64,000 bases of DNA from assembly GCA_022824305.1 (NCBI GenBank), contig JAJEAD010000023.1:79919-143918 (forward strand). Direction: 5' to 3'. The translations under genes were made by a program, and so were the position numbers. Source of the DNA: Gammaproteobacteria bacterium. Lineage in GTDB: Bacteria; Pseudomonadota; Gammaproteobacteria; HK1. Numbering within the stretch: position 1 is the first letter of the stretch; every line of letters begins with the position of its first letter. The notes below the pieces were generated by a model. That model was not told where the DNA came from and did not search any database. It saw only the letters and a list, made by a program, of their open reading frames with translations. Below, in pieces: positions 55,083 through 63,609 of the stretch.

Positions 55083-55414
55083 CAGGGTGGTCTCGCATCG
55101 TGAATCGGAGCATGGATCTTATCCGCCGCTCCGGCCGGAACCGCTTCCGCACTGATACCGATTTGGTCTGAAACCATAACGAAAATGGGCAGCGCGCCAG
55201 TTCCCGCCACCCGCGCCCTCGTCCGGGGCCGGAGGCCGCGACGAATGACGCATGGCCGGTGCCCGCGTCGCTCATTACCCTCCCGGGCCGGGTGATAACA
55301 TGATTCGCCTTCCATCTCGGGCCGGACCGCGATGCGCGTCGGATCGACCCGCGCGGGGCCGATGGCCGGAGCCCGGCCCGGCGGAAGCGTCGCTCCCCTT
55401 CCCCCGACTGCCAG
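55083..55414. other. 332-base divergent intergenic region
   Basis: Lies between the divergent osmC-like and msbA genes. An AT-richer patch around 55155-55190 probably belongs to the osmC-like promoter, and TAACAT near 55297-55302 could be a -10 box for msbA. No gene or RNA was recognised. Confidence 0.4.
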
Positions 55415-57217
55415 GTGGCGACCGCTTTGGTTGATATCTCTACTTCCGCGGCCCGGCCGAAGGGACGCCGACTCTACCTGCGCCTGCTACGCGAGGCGCT
55501 CGTCCAGTGGCGCATCCTGGCCATCGCGTTCGTTGCGATGGTGCTCGTGGCGTCGGCCGAGGTATCGATCCCGATTGTTCTGAAGCACGTGGTGTGGGGC
55601 TTCGAGAACAGCGACCTCGGCCACACACCCCTCCTCGCCGGGGCGCTGGTGCTGGTGTTCCTGGTGCGAGGCGCCGCCACCTTCAGCAGCGCTACCGCGC
55701 TCGCGCACGTCGGCGGGCGGCTGGCGATGGATCTTCGGGTGCGCATGTTCGCCAGGTTGATGGACGTGCCCATCGCCTTCCACGACCGGCACAACTCCGG
55801 CTCCCTGTCGTCGAAGCTCACCTACGACGCGGCCCAGGTGATGCAGGCCGCGACCAACGCGGCATTCATACTCGTTCGCGACACGCTCACCATCCTCGGC
55901 CTGGTGGCCTGGATGGTCTACCTGAACTGGCAGCTCACCCTGATTGCGCTGGCCGCCGCCCCGCCGGTGAGCCTGGTGGTCCTGTACCTCGCCGCCCGCC
56001 TGCGGCGGATGAGCTGGCTGCTCCAGGAGACGATGGGCGAGGTGACCCATGCCTCGCTCGAGGGAATCGAAGGGCAGAAGATCATCCGCTCCCATGGCAC
56101 CCAGGACTACGAGCGAAAACGCTTCGGGGCGATCGCCAACCGTGCCCGCAGGTTCCAGGTCAAGTTCCTGTCCGCAACCGCAGCCAATGCGCCCGTCGCC
56201 CAGTTCATCACCGCGTGTGCGCTCGCGGCAATACTGATCGTCGCCGCCCGCCAGTTCGAAGCCGAGCGCATCACGCTCGCCGAGTTCATGAGCTTTTTCA
56301 CGGCGATGGGAATGCTGTTCCCTCCCCTGAAGCGACTCACCAACATCAACGGACAACTGCAGAACGGCATCGCCGCCGCGGAGAGCGTCTACGGCCTGAT
56401 CGACGAAGAGTCCGAGTCGGGCGCCCGCGGTCGCGAGATCGGGCAGGTCGAGGGGCGGGTGGAGTATCGAGGGGTTTCTTTCCGCTATCCGCAAGAACGC
56501 GAGGGCAGTCTGCACGACGTAAGTCTCGTGATCGAGCCGGGCGAGACCGTAGCCCTGGTCGGCGCTTCCGGCGCCGGCAAGTCGACCCTGGCGAGCCTGC
56601 TGCTGCGCTTCTACGAGCCGGATTCCGGTGCGATTCTGCTCGACGGCAACGATGTCCGCGAGCTGAACGCCGCGAGCCTGCGCCGGCAGATTGCGTTCGT
56701 CGGTCAGGACGTGATTCTGTTCAACGACACCGTCGCCGCCAACATCGCCTACGGCGAGGGCGAGCCCGACCGCGCCGCGTTGATCGATGCCGCCCGGAAC
56801 GCACACGCCCTCTCCTTCATCGAGTCGCTGCCCGGCGGCTTCGGCGCCAGGATCGGAGAACGGGGGGGCCTTCTCTCGGGCGGCCAGCGCCAGCGCCTCG
56901 CCATCGCCCGGGCCTTCTACCGCAACGCGCCGATGCTCGTTCTCGACGAGGCCACATCGGCTCTCGACACGTCGACCGAGCAGTCCGTGCAGATGGCGAT
57001 CGAGCGACTGCGTGCTCAGCGCACCACCCTCGTCATCGCCCACCGGCTGTCCACGGTGCGCAATGCCGACCGCATTGCAGTCCTGGACCACGGCCGCCTG
57101 ATCGATACCGGTCCGCACGAGGCGCTGATCGCGCGCTGTCCGGTCTACGCCGAGCTCACCCGCCGCCAGTTGGCGCCGTCGGGCGACGCGGCGCCCGCGG
57201 TACCCGGCACCGCCTGA
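55415..57217 (+). CDS. msbA: Lipid A export ATP-binding/permease protein MsbA
   Basis: MsbA flips lipid A-core across the inner membrane. The 600-residue half-transporter has an N-terminal ABC-type membrane domain with six predicted spans (for example ILAIAFVAMVLVASAEVSIP and LVRDTLTILGLVAWMVYL) and a conserved GEVTHASLEGIEGQKIIRSH coupling region. The ATPase domain shows VALVGASGAGKSTLASL, VGQDVILFNDTVAANIAYG, LLSGGQRQRLAIARAF, LVLDEATSALD and a VIAHRLSTV His loop. Starts at GTG 55415 or TTG 55427 are both possible. Its substrate would be the Kdo-modified lipid A-core made by the locus at 20-31 kb. Confidence 0.92.
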   Translation: MATALVDISTSAARPKGRRLYLRLLREALVQWRILAIAFVAMVLVASAEVSIPIVLKHVVWGFENSDLGHTPLLAGALVLVFLVRGAATFSSATALAHVGGRLAMDLRVRMFARLMDVPIAFHDRHNSGSLSSKLTYDAAQVMQAATNAAFILVRDTLTILGLVAWMVYLNWQLTLIALAAAPPVSLVVLYLAARLRRMSWLLQETMGEVTHASLEGIEGQKIIRSHGTQDYERKRFGAIANRARRFQVKFLSATAANAPVAQFITACALAAILIVAARQFEAERITLAEFMSFFTAMGMLFPPLKRLTNINGQLQNGIAAAESVYGLIDEESESGARGREIGQVEGRVEYRGVSFRYPQEREGSLHDVSLVIEPGETVALVGASGAGKSTLASLLLRFYEPDSGAILLDGNDVRELNAASLRRQIAFVGQDVILFNDTVAANIAYGEGEPDRAALIDAARNAHALSFIESLPGGFGARIGERGGLLSGGQRQRLAIARAFYRNAPMLVLDEATSALDTSTEQSVQMAIERLRAQRTTLVIAHRLSTVRNADRIAVLDHGRLIDTGPHEALIARCPVYAELTRRQLAPSGDAAPAVPGTA

Positions 57218-57317
57218 GGGCCGTCCGTAGCGTCCGCCGATACCGGACGCAGGAGCGCTGCGCTGCGCTCGGGGGCGGGGCGAACCCGAGTCGGGTCGCG
57301 CCGGCCGACTTCCGCGC

Positions 57318-59021
57318 TCAGTACGCCGCGACCGCCGTCTGCCAGCTCGGCCCCGCTCCCCCCTCGAATCGCTTGCGGCGCGGATCCCAGGCCACCGCGC
57401 ACACCCGCCCGTAGGGCCAGTAGCCCGGCGCCTCGGGCTGCTCGACCACGTCGTGGCCGGCAGAGCGCAGGCGCTGCCGGACCGGTTCGGGGATGCGCGG
57501 ATCGACGACCGTCTCGGCCCCCTGGCAGTGCACCCGCGGATGGTCGACCGCTGCCTGCACTCGCATGCGGTGATCGATGCGGTTCATGAACGCGTGCAGC
57601 ACCCCGGTCTGGATGCGGTATCCGCCGGAGCCGCTCGCCGCGAAGAGCGCCCGCCCCCTTCGCGTCGCGACGAGAGCGGGCGCGGCGAAGATCGGCATCT
57701 TTCCCGGCGCGATGGAGTTGGGGAATCCGGGACGGGGATCGAAGTTCTGCATGGCGTTGTTGAGAAAGCAGCCGACTTCCGGCACGTAGACGAGTGATCC
57801 GAAGGCGGAGCCGATGGAGATGCAGCAGCTCGCCATGTTGCCGTGTCGGTCCGCGCTCGCGACCTGGCTCGTGCCGGACTGCGGCACGAAGGCCCCTGCG
57901 CCCGTGACCCGCTCGGTGTCGGGATGGCTCGAATCGAAGGGCCAGGGGTCGCCGGGTGTCACCGGCCGCGAGAGGGCACGGCGCAAGCGGATGGAGCGCG
58001 ACCGCATGGCGGCGAACTCCGGGCTCGAGAGCCCACGCACCGGGCTCGCGACGAAGTCCGGGTCGCCGTAGTGGGTCATCGAGTCGGTGAACGCGAGCGC
58101 GAGCGCCTCGGCGGCGAGGTGCCGGTACTGGAAGCTGTCGGGACCGTAGCCCGCGATGTCGAATCGCTCCAGCACGTTGAGCGCTTCGTAGGCGACCTGG
58201 TCGTAGCAGGAGACGTAGTCGTGCCCCCGGTAGCGGAGCGGAGACTCCAGCAGCGTGCGGGGGCGGTAGGAGGCGAGGTCGTCGCGGCCGAGCAGGCCAC
58301 CGGCGCCACGCACGTGGCGCTCGATCGCCGCGGCGACGCGGCCGCGATAGAAGGCAGCGGGACCCTTGCGGGCGATGAGCCTCAGGGTCCGGGCGAGAGG
58401 CCGGGTATCCATGCGATCGGGCGGCTCGCCCCCGCCGCCGCGGGGGAAGCGCCCCCCCGGCATCAGCACCGCGAGCGTCTCCGCACTCGGCTCGGCCTCC
58501 GGCACCCGGTCCAGCACCCCGAGGCGGTCGGAGAACTTGAAGTCCACTCCGGCATCGGCCGCCTCGATGGCCGGGGCAAGCACTCGCTCGAGCGCGAGCC
58601 GCCCGTACTTCGCCTGCGCCTCGCAGAACCCCGCGACCGCACCGGGCACCGCGGCCGCGAGCGGCCCCGTCGCCGCGCGATCGCCCGTCGTGAAGGGGTG
58701 TCCGTAATAGGTGGCGGATCCCGGCGCGACCTCGAACATGTCGTCGCGGGCGGCGAGCGGCGCCCGGCAGTAGGCGTCGATGGAGACGAAGCGGCGGCTC
58801 TCCGCCAACCACAGCGAGATGTGACCGTAGCCACCGATGCCGCAGGAGGCGGGCTCGACCACGAAGGCGGTGAACGCGGCGGCGCAGAGCGCGTCGACCG
58901 CGTTGCCCCCTTCCCGCATGACGCGCACCCCGGCCTCGGCCGCGAGCCGGTGCCCGGCCGAGCACACCCCGCGCTCACCCTCGACCGGAGTGTGGGTATA
59001 GAGGGCGCGGCTGGTAATCAC
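57318..59021 (-). CDS. ggt: Gamma-glutamyltransferase family Ntn-hydrolase
   Basis: A 567-residue gamma-glutamyltransferase-like protein, synthesised as a precursor that cleaves itself. GGNAVDALCAAAFTAFVVEPA and GIGGYGHISLWL are the large-subunit start, and MTHYGDPDF and FLNNAMQNFDPRPG the small-subunit glycine region. At the cleavage point the usual T-T-H-Y-S reads T-S-Q-V-A: the nucleophile Thr is kept, but the next Thr and His are Ser and Gln. No clear signal peptide is present at the ATG, so a cytoplasmic location is possible. Relatives include cephalosporin acylases and gamma-glutamyl peptidases. Confidence 0.85.
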   Translation of the reverse strand: MITSRALYTHTPVEGERGVCSAGHRLAAEAGVRVMREGGNAVDALCAAAFTAFVVEPASCGIGGYGHISLWLAESRRFVSIDAYCRAPLAARDDMFEVAPGSATYYGHPFTTGDRAATGPLAAAVPGAVAGFCEAQAKYGRLALERVLAPAIEAADAGVDFKFSDRLGVLDRVPEAEPSAETLAVLMPGGRFPRGGGGEPPDRMDTRPLARTLRLIARKGPAAFYRGRVAAAIERHVRGAGGLLGRDDLASYRPRTLLESPLRYRGHDYVSCYDQVAYEALNVLERFDIAGYGPDSFQYRHLAAEALALAFTDSMTHYGDPDFVASPVRGLSSPEFAAMRSRSIRLRRALSRPVTPGDPWPFDSSHPDTERVTGAGAFVPQSGTSQVASADRHGNMASCCISIGSAFGSLVYVPEVGCFLNNAMQNFDPRPGFPNSIAPGKMPIFAAPALVATRRGRALFAASGSGGYRIQTGVLHAFMNRIDHRMRVQAAVDHPRVHCQGAETVVDPRIPEPVRQRLRSAGHDVVEQPEAPGYWPYGRVCAVAWDPRRKRFEGGAGPSWQTAVAAY

Positions 59022-59561
59022 CGGCGGGCGCCCGGGCGGATGATCGAGAGGTGCGATCCGATTCTCTCACCCGAATGCGAGAGGCGCTTCGCCCCGGATC
59101 GGACCACGGACGCTTCGTCACGTCCGCGCGCAGGGAAGTTCCAATGGCTCATTCTCTATGTACTACTGTTCATCGAGGGAATGATGTGGAACGGCGATGC
59201 ATCCGCGCCCCCCGTTTCCTTCCCGACCGGGGGTGATCTTCCATCCTGGATGCTCACGAAAGCGAATCCGCACCAATCAAGTGGCCATAGACCAATGTCG
59301 CACGCTTACCCGACAGATGGTCGAGCGTCTTTCGGTCGATGACAAGAGCCAACGCGCAACTCGACGCCCGCTTCCCCTTCACGTCGCGACAACCAGCCGG
59401 AGGCTTCGGCTCGCCGGCAGCGGCGCCCGTCCGGCGCTTCGAGGCGTCGTACGCGACCGGCTTGGTCGCCGAAAGACCAGCGGGCTATGATCCGATCCAC
59501 CACGGACATCGGCACCTCGCGGGGCCACGCACGATGGCCTTTGCGGAGAGGGAGGAACGAC
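59022..59561. other. 540-base intergenic region with a possible promoter
   Basis: Gap between the divergent ggt-like and dienelactone hydrolase-like genes, partly less GC-rich than the genes. TTGGTC (59462-59467) and TATGAT (59486-59491), 18 bases apart, could drive the downstream gene. Short open frames near 59051-59490 have no recognisable features and were not called. No RNA gene was seen. Confidence 0.4.
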
Positions 59562-60827
59562 ATGGCCGGCGAATTCATCGACATTCCCACCCGGGACGGC
59601 GGCACGTTCCAGGGCTACCTGGCCTTGCCGGAAGGCGGCAAGGGTCCGGGGCTGATGATCCTGCAGGAAATCTTCGGGGTGAACGAGGCCATCCGCGCGA
59701 CCTCCGACTACTTCGCCGAAGAAGGCTATGTCGTGCTGGCGCCGGACATGTTCCACCGGATTCAGACGCGGGTGGAGCTTGGCTATTCCGACGCCGAGTT
59801 CGCCACCGCCTTCGACTACCTCGGAAAGTTCGACTTCGCCAAGGCGGTCGAGGACATGAGCGCCACGCTCGACCACCTGAAGGGCATGGACGCGGTCAGG
59901 GGCCAGGGCAAGGGCGGCGCCACCCAGGTCGCGGCGCTCGGCTACTGCCTGGGCGGCGCGCTCGCCTACCAGGCGGCGGCGCACTGCGAGGTCGATGCGG
60001 CGGTCAGCTACTACGGCGTGTACCTCGAGCAGCAGCTTCATCTCAGGGACCGGATCGCCTGCCCGATGGTGATGCATTTCGGCGGCGCGGACGACCACGT
60101 GCCGATGGAATCGGTCGAGCAGATCCGCGAAGCCTTCGCCGACTCGGACCACGTGCTGATCAACGTCTACGAAGGCGCGCCGCACGCCTTCGCCAACCGC
60201 TTCCGCGAGTGCTACGACAAGGCGGCGGCGGGCATGGCGCATTCGCGCACCATCGCGCTGCTTCGCGCCGTGATGGGGCCGAGCTATGACCTCGAGCGCT
60301 TGTGGGAGATGCATTGCTACTACGAGTTCGCGACCCGCGACGTGGACGCGACGATGGGCACGATGGTGGCCGAACCCTACGTCAACCACATCCCGACGAT
60401 GACCGGCGGCGTCGGCTACACCGAGCTGCACCGCTTCTACAAGCACCATTTCGTCAACTCGAACCCGGACGATACCGCGCTGATTCCGGTGTCGCGCACC
60501 GTGGGCGCCGACCGGGTGGTTGACGAGATGATCTTCGAGTTCACCCACGACCGGGAGATCGACTGGATGCTTCCCGGCGTGGCGCCGACCGGCAAACGGG
60601 TCCGCATCCCGCTGGTCGGCATCATCAACTTCCGCGGCCCGAAGCTGTATCACGAGCACATTTACTGGGACCAGGCCTCGGTCCTGGTTCAGATCGGCGT
60701 GCTCGACCCGAAGGATCTGCCGGTCGCCGGCATCGCGACCGCGGAGAAGATGCTCGACGAGAGCAGGCCGTCCAACACGCTGATGAAACGCTGGGCCGAG
60801 AGCGGTCCGGCCGAGGCGGCCGAGTAG
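59562..60827 (+). CDS. Dienelactone hydrolase fused to a SnoaL-like (NTF2-fold) domain
   Basis: A 421-residue two-domain protein. The first 230 residues are a dienelactone hydrolase-type alpha/beta hydrolase with the nucleophile Cys129 in ALGYCLGGALAY, acid in FGGADDHVPM and His in EGAPHAF. The second half (from about residue 245, DLERLWEMHCYYEFATRDVD) is a SnoaL/NTF2-like domain with MVAEPYVNHIPTMTGGVGYT and HEHIYWDQASVLVQIG. The ATG at 59562 follows GGAGG at 59551-59555. The enzyme may hydrolyse a lactone or ester whose further rearrangement involves the second domain. It is upstream of an ABC importer that could supply its substrate. Confidence 0.85.
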   Translation: MAGEFIDIPTRDGGTFQGYLALPEGGKGPGLMILQEIFGVNEAIRATSDYFAEEGYVVLAPDMFHRIQTRVELGYSDAEFATAFDYLGKFDFAKAVEDMSATLDHLKGMDAVRGQGKGGATQVAALGYCLGGALAYQAAAHCEVDAAVSYYGVYLEQQLHLRDRIACPMVMHFGGADDHVPMESVEQIREAFADSDHVLINVYEGAPHAFANRFRECYDKAAAGMAHSRTIALLRAVMGPSYDLERLWEMHCYYEFATRDVDATMGTMVAEPYVNHIPTMTGGVGYTELHRFYKHHFVNSNPDDTALIPVSRTVGADRVVDEMIFEFTHDREIDWMLPGVAPTGKRVRIPLVGIINFRGPKLYHEHIYWDQASVLVQIGVLDPKDLPVAGIATAEKMLDESRPSNTLMKRWAESGPAEAAE

Positions 60828-60913
60828 GCCGCTCGCTCGACGCCGGAAGCCGGGCTGCCGCCGATCGGCCGTCGGGGTCCCTGCGACAAGAACGATCCGG
60901 AGGGGAGGAGACC

Positions 60914-62467
60914 ATGACCCATCTCGACCGCAGGCACTTCCTGCGCATTGCCGGCGTTGCGGGCGCGAGCGCCACCACCGGCCTCGGCACGCTGCTCTTC
61001 AACCGCGAGGCGGCCGCCGCCCTCGGCGACACGCTGACCATCGCCTACCACGTGCCGCTGCCGGCCTGGGACCCGACGACCGGCCTGTCTTCGGTCAACC
61101 CGCAGCTCATGTCGATCTACAAGTGCGTGTTCGATCAGTACATCGACCAGAACGCCGACCTGAGCTTCCGGCCCGGCCTGCTGACCGAGTGGGGCTGGGC
61201 CGACGACGACAAGACCCGGGTCCGCATGGTGGTGCGCGAAGGCGCCATGTGGCAGGACGGCACGCCCGTCACGGCGCAGGACATCGTCTGGAACCTCGAG
61301 CGCGTCGCCAATCCGGAGACCGGGAATCCGGTGTCCTTCGTCTGGGCGTCGATCGCCAACCTCAAGGCCGAGGGCAACGTCATCACCGGCGACGTCGGGC
61401 AGTACATGCCGGATCTCTTCAAGTGGATGGCCTTCCTGACCGCCTACGTCCTGCCGCCGCATCATTACGACGAGGTCGGAAGGGAAGGCTTCGAGAAGCA
61501 GCCGATGGGTTCCGGCCCCTACCGGGTGGAAGAGTTCCAGCGTGGCTCCTTCGTGCGCCTGAAGGCGAACCCCGACTACTGGGGCGGCGCGCCGGCCTTC
61601 GACACCGTCGTCTTCAAGTTCGTGACCGACCCGGCGGCGCGCATCGCCGAGATCGAGAGCGGCCGCTCGGACGTGACTCTCAACATTCCCTTCGAGGAGT
61701 TCGACCGGCTGAAGGCCAAGCCCGGCCTGGAGGGCGTCGCGACGCCGGTCTCCGACATCGCCATGATCTTCTTCAACGATGTCGCCCCGATGACCGACGT
61801 CAACGTGCGCCGGGCGGCGGTGATGGCGGTCGACAAGAAGGCCATCGTCGACCGCCTCCTGCGCGGCTACGGCGTGCCCATCGAGACCCTGCTCGCTCCG
61901 CCCTATACCGGCTTCGACCCGGAGGTGAACACACCCTACGATCCGGAGGGCGCGGCGGCGCTGCTCGCCGAGTCCGGCTACTCGCGCGAGAACCCGGTCG
62001 AGTTCAAGATCCAGACCACGCGCGGCTATATCGCCAAGGACTACGAGGTGATCCAGGCGATCGTCGGCATGTGGCGCCGCGTCGGCATCCAGGCCGAGAT
62101 CGAGGTCTACGAGATCGCCAAGCACTTCGAGCTGCGCGCCCAGGACCAGCTCGCGCCGGCCGCCTTCTACAACTGGGGCAACTCGATCGGTGATCCCAGC
62201 ACCTCGACCGGCCACGCCATGTTCGGCCCCTCGCCGCACTCGACCTGGGACACCGATGATCTCGACGCCATGATCGGCCCGCTCTGGGTGGAAAAGGACG
62301 AGGCCAGGCGCATCGCAGGCTGGCAGAAGGTCAACCGCTACATCGCCGAGAACGCCTACGTCTTCCCGCTGTATCAGCAGGTCCAGCCGGTGGTGCACAA
62401 GACGGGCCTCGGGTTCGAGGGCCACTTCGCCAACTTCATCCTGCCCCAGGCGATGTCGAAGGCTTGA
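60914..62467 (+). CDS. Peptide-type ABC transporter substrate-binding protein (Tat-exported)
   Basis: A 517-residue family-5 binding protein. DRRHFLRIAGVAGASATTGL is a Tat signal with a twin-Arg box. Downstream are PGLLTEWGW, VREGAMWQDGTPVTAQDIVWNL, MGSGPYRVEEFQRGSFVRL and YWGGAPAFDTVVFKF, all typical of DppA/OppA-like proteins. The ATG at 60914 has GGAG upstream. It is followed by permease genes, so the importer starts with its binding protein, unlike the set at 31-36.6 kb. The ligand is unknown; the hydrolase upstream hints at an organic ester or lactone. Confidence 0.9.
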   Translation: MTHLDRRHFLRIAGVAGASATTGLGTLLFNREAAAALGDTLTIAYHVPLPAWDPTTGLSSVNPQLMSIYKCVFDQYIDQNADLSFRPGLLTEWGWADDDKTRVRMVVREGAMWQDGTPVTAQDIVWNLERVANPETGNPVSFVWASIANLKAEGNVITGDVGQYMPDLFKWMAFLTAYVLPPHHYDEVGREGFEKQPMGSGPYRVEEFQRGSFVRLKANPDYWGGAPAFDTVVFKFVTDPAARIAEIESGRSDVTLNIPFEEFDRLKAKPGLEGVATPVSDIAMIFFNDVAPMTDVNVRRAAVMAVDKKAIVDRLLRGYGVPIETLLAPPYTGFDPEVNTPYDPEGAAALLAESGYSRENPVEFKIQTTRGYIAKDYEVIQAIVGMWRRVGIQAEIEVYEIAKHFELRAQDQLAPAAFYNWGNSIGDPSTSTGHAMFGPSPHSTWDTDDLDAMIGPLWVEKDEARRIAGWQKVNRYIAENAYVFPLYQQVQPVVHKTGLGFEGHFANFILPQAMSKA

Positions 62468-62526
62468 GGCCACGCTTCTCGCCAGGGCGCGAAAGCGAGG
62501 GCGCGGAGATGGCCTTACCCGTCGCA

Positions 62527-62550
62527 CCCCCTTCCCTTCCGGGTAGGGGG
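62527..62550. repeat. Intergenic GC-rich hairpin, possible REP element
   Basis: CCCCCTTCCC pairs with GGGTAGGGGG (one mismatch) around a TTCC loop, between the binding-protein and permease genes. Hairpins at this position often stabilise the upstream message so that the binding protein is in excess. The pattern resembles repeated extragenic elements of other proteobacteria, but only one copy was seen. Confidence 0.5.
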
Positions 62551-62598
62551 CCGGGGGAGGCTTCGGTCGAAGCAACCACTCTCTAGCGCCGGAGACCC

Positions 62599-63609
62599 AT
62601 GTCCTGGCCCTTCCTGCTCCGCCGGCTGCTCCTGGCGATTCCGACCCTGTTCGGCGTGGCGGTGGTGGTGTTCGTCCTGCTGCGGGTGGTGCCGGGCGAT
62701 CCGATCGCGATGCTGATCGGTCCGGGCGCGACCGAAGGGGACATCGCCAACCTGCGCCGGCTGTACGGGCTGGACGAGAGCATCGTCCTCCAGTTCCTCT
62801 ACTACCTGCGGGACCTCGCGAGCGGGGATTTCGGCACGTCGATCTCGATGCGCCAGGACGTAATGGAGCTGGTGCTGGGCCGACTGCCGGTGACCATCGA
62901 GCTGTGCCTGGTGGCCATGCTGATCGCGACCGGGCTGGGGGGCGCGATGGCGCTCGCCGGCGCCGTTTGGCGCGGGCGCGTTGGCGAAGCCGCGGTGGAC
63001 GGGGCGGCCGGCTTCATCCTGGCAGTCCCGGACTTCCTGTGGGCGCTGCTCTTCATCCTGTTCGTCGTGATCTTCGCGCTCGACGGACTGCCGATCTCCG
63101 GCCGGATCAGCCACGAGATCGCCTTCGAGGGAGCGACCGGTTTCTGGTTGATCGAGAGCGGGCTTCGCCTGCGCGCCGACGTGTTCGGATCGGTGCTGCA
63201 GCACATGATTCTGCCGGCCACCGCCCTCGCGCTGCCGCTGGCGGCGATCATCGCCCGGGTGCTCAAGACCTCGATCAACGAAGCGATGACCCAGGACTAC
63301 ATCCTGATGGCACGGGTGAAGGGCTTCTCGCGGGCGCGCATCGTCGGCCGCGAAGCGCTGCGCAACGCGCTGGTGCCGACCCTGACGCTCACCGGCGTGC
63401 AGCTCACCTTCCTGGTGGGCGGCACGGTGCTGGTGGAGAAGATCTTCTCCTATCCCGGCATCGGCAACATGGCAATCGACGCCGTCATCAACCGCGACCT
63501 GCCACTGATCCAGGGCCTAGTCCTGACTTTCGCGGTGCTGTTCATCGCCGTCAACCTGCTCGTGGACATGAGCTACGCGCTGCTCAATCCCCGGATGCGC
63601 CATGGCTGA
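62599..63609 (+). CDS. ABC transporter permease, DppB type
   Basis: A 336-residue DppB/OppB-type permease. The N-terminal FLLRRLLLAIPTLFGVAVVV span is followed by LRVVPGDPIAMLIG and five more spans; the EAA loop reads ARVKGFSRARIVGREALRNA. The end DMSYALLNPRMRHG is characteristic. The ATG at 62599 has CGGAG upstream. Its 3' end overlaps the following dppC start by eight bases, so the two are translationally coupled. Confidence 0.92.
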   Translation: MSWPFLLRRLLLAIPTLFGVAVVVFVLLRVVPGDPIAMLIGPGATEGDIANLRRLYGLDESIVLQFLYYLRDLASGDFGTSISMRQDVMELVLGRLPVTIELCLVAMLIATGLGGAMALAGAVWRGRVGEAAVDGAAGFILAVPDFLWALLFILFVVIFALDGLPISGRISHEIAFEGATGFWLIESGLRLRADVFGSVLQHMILPATALALPLAAIIARVLKTSINEAMTQDYILMARVKGFSRARIVGREALRNALVPTLTLTGVQLTFLVGGTVLVEKIFSYPGIGNMAIDAVINRDLPLIQGLVLTFAVLFIAVNLLVDMSYALLNPRMRHG

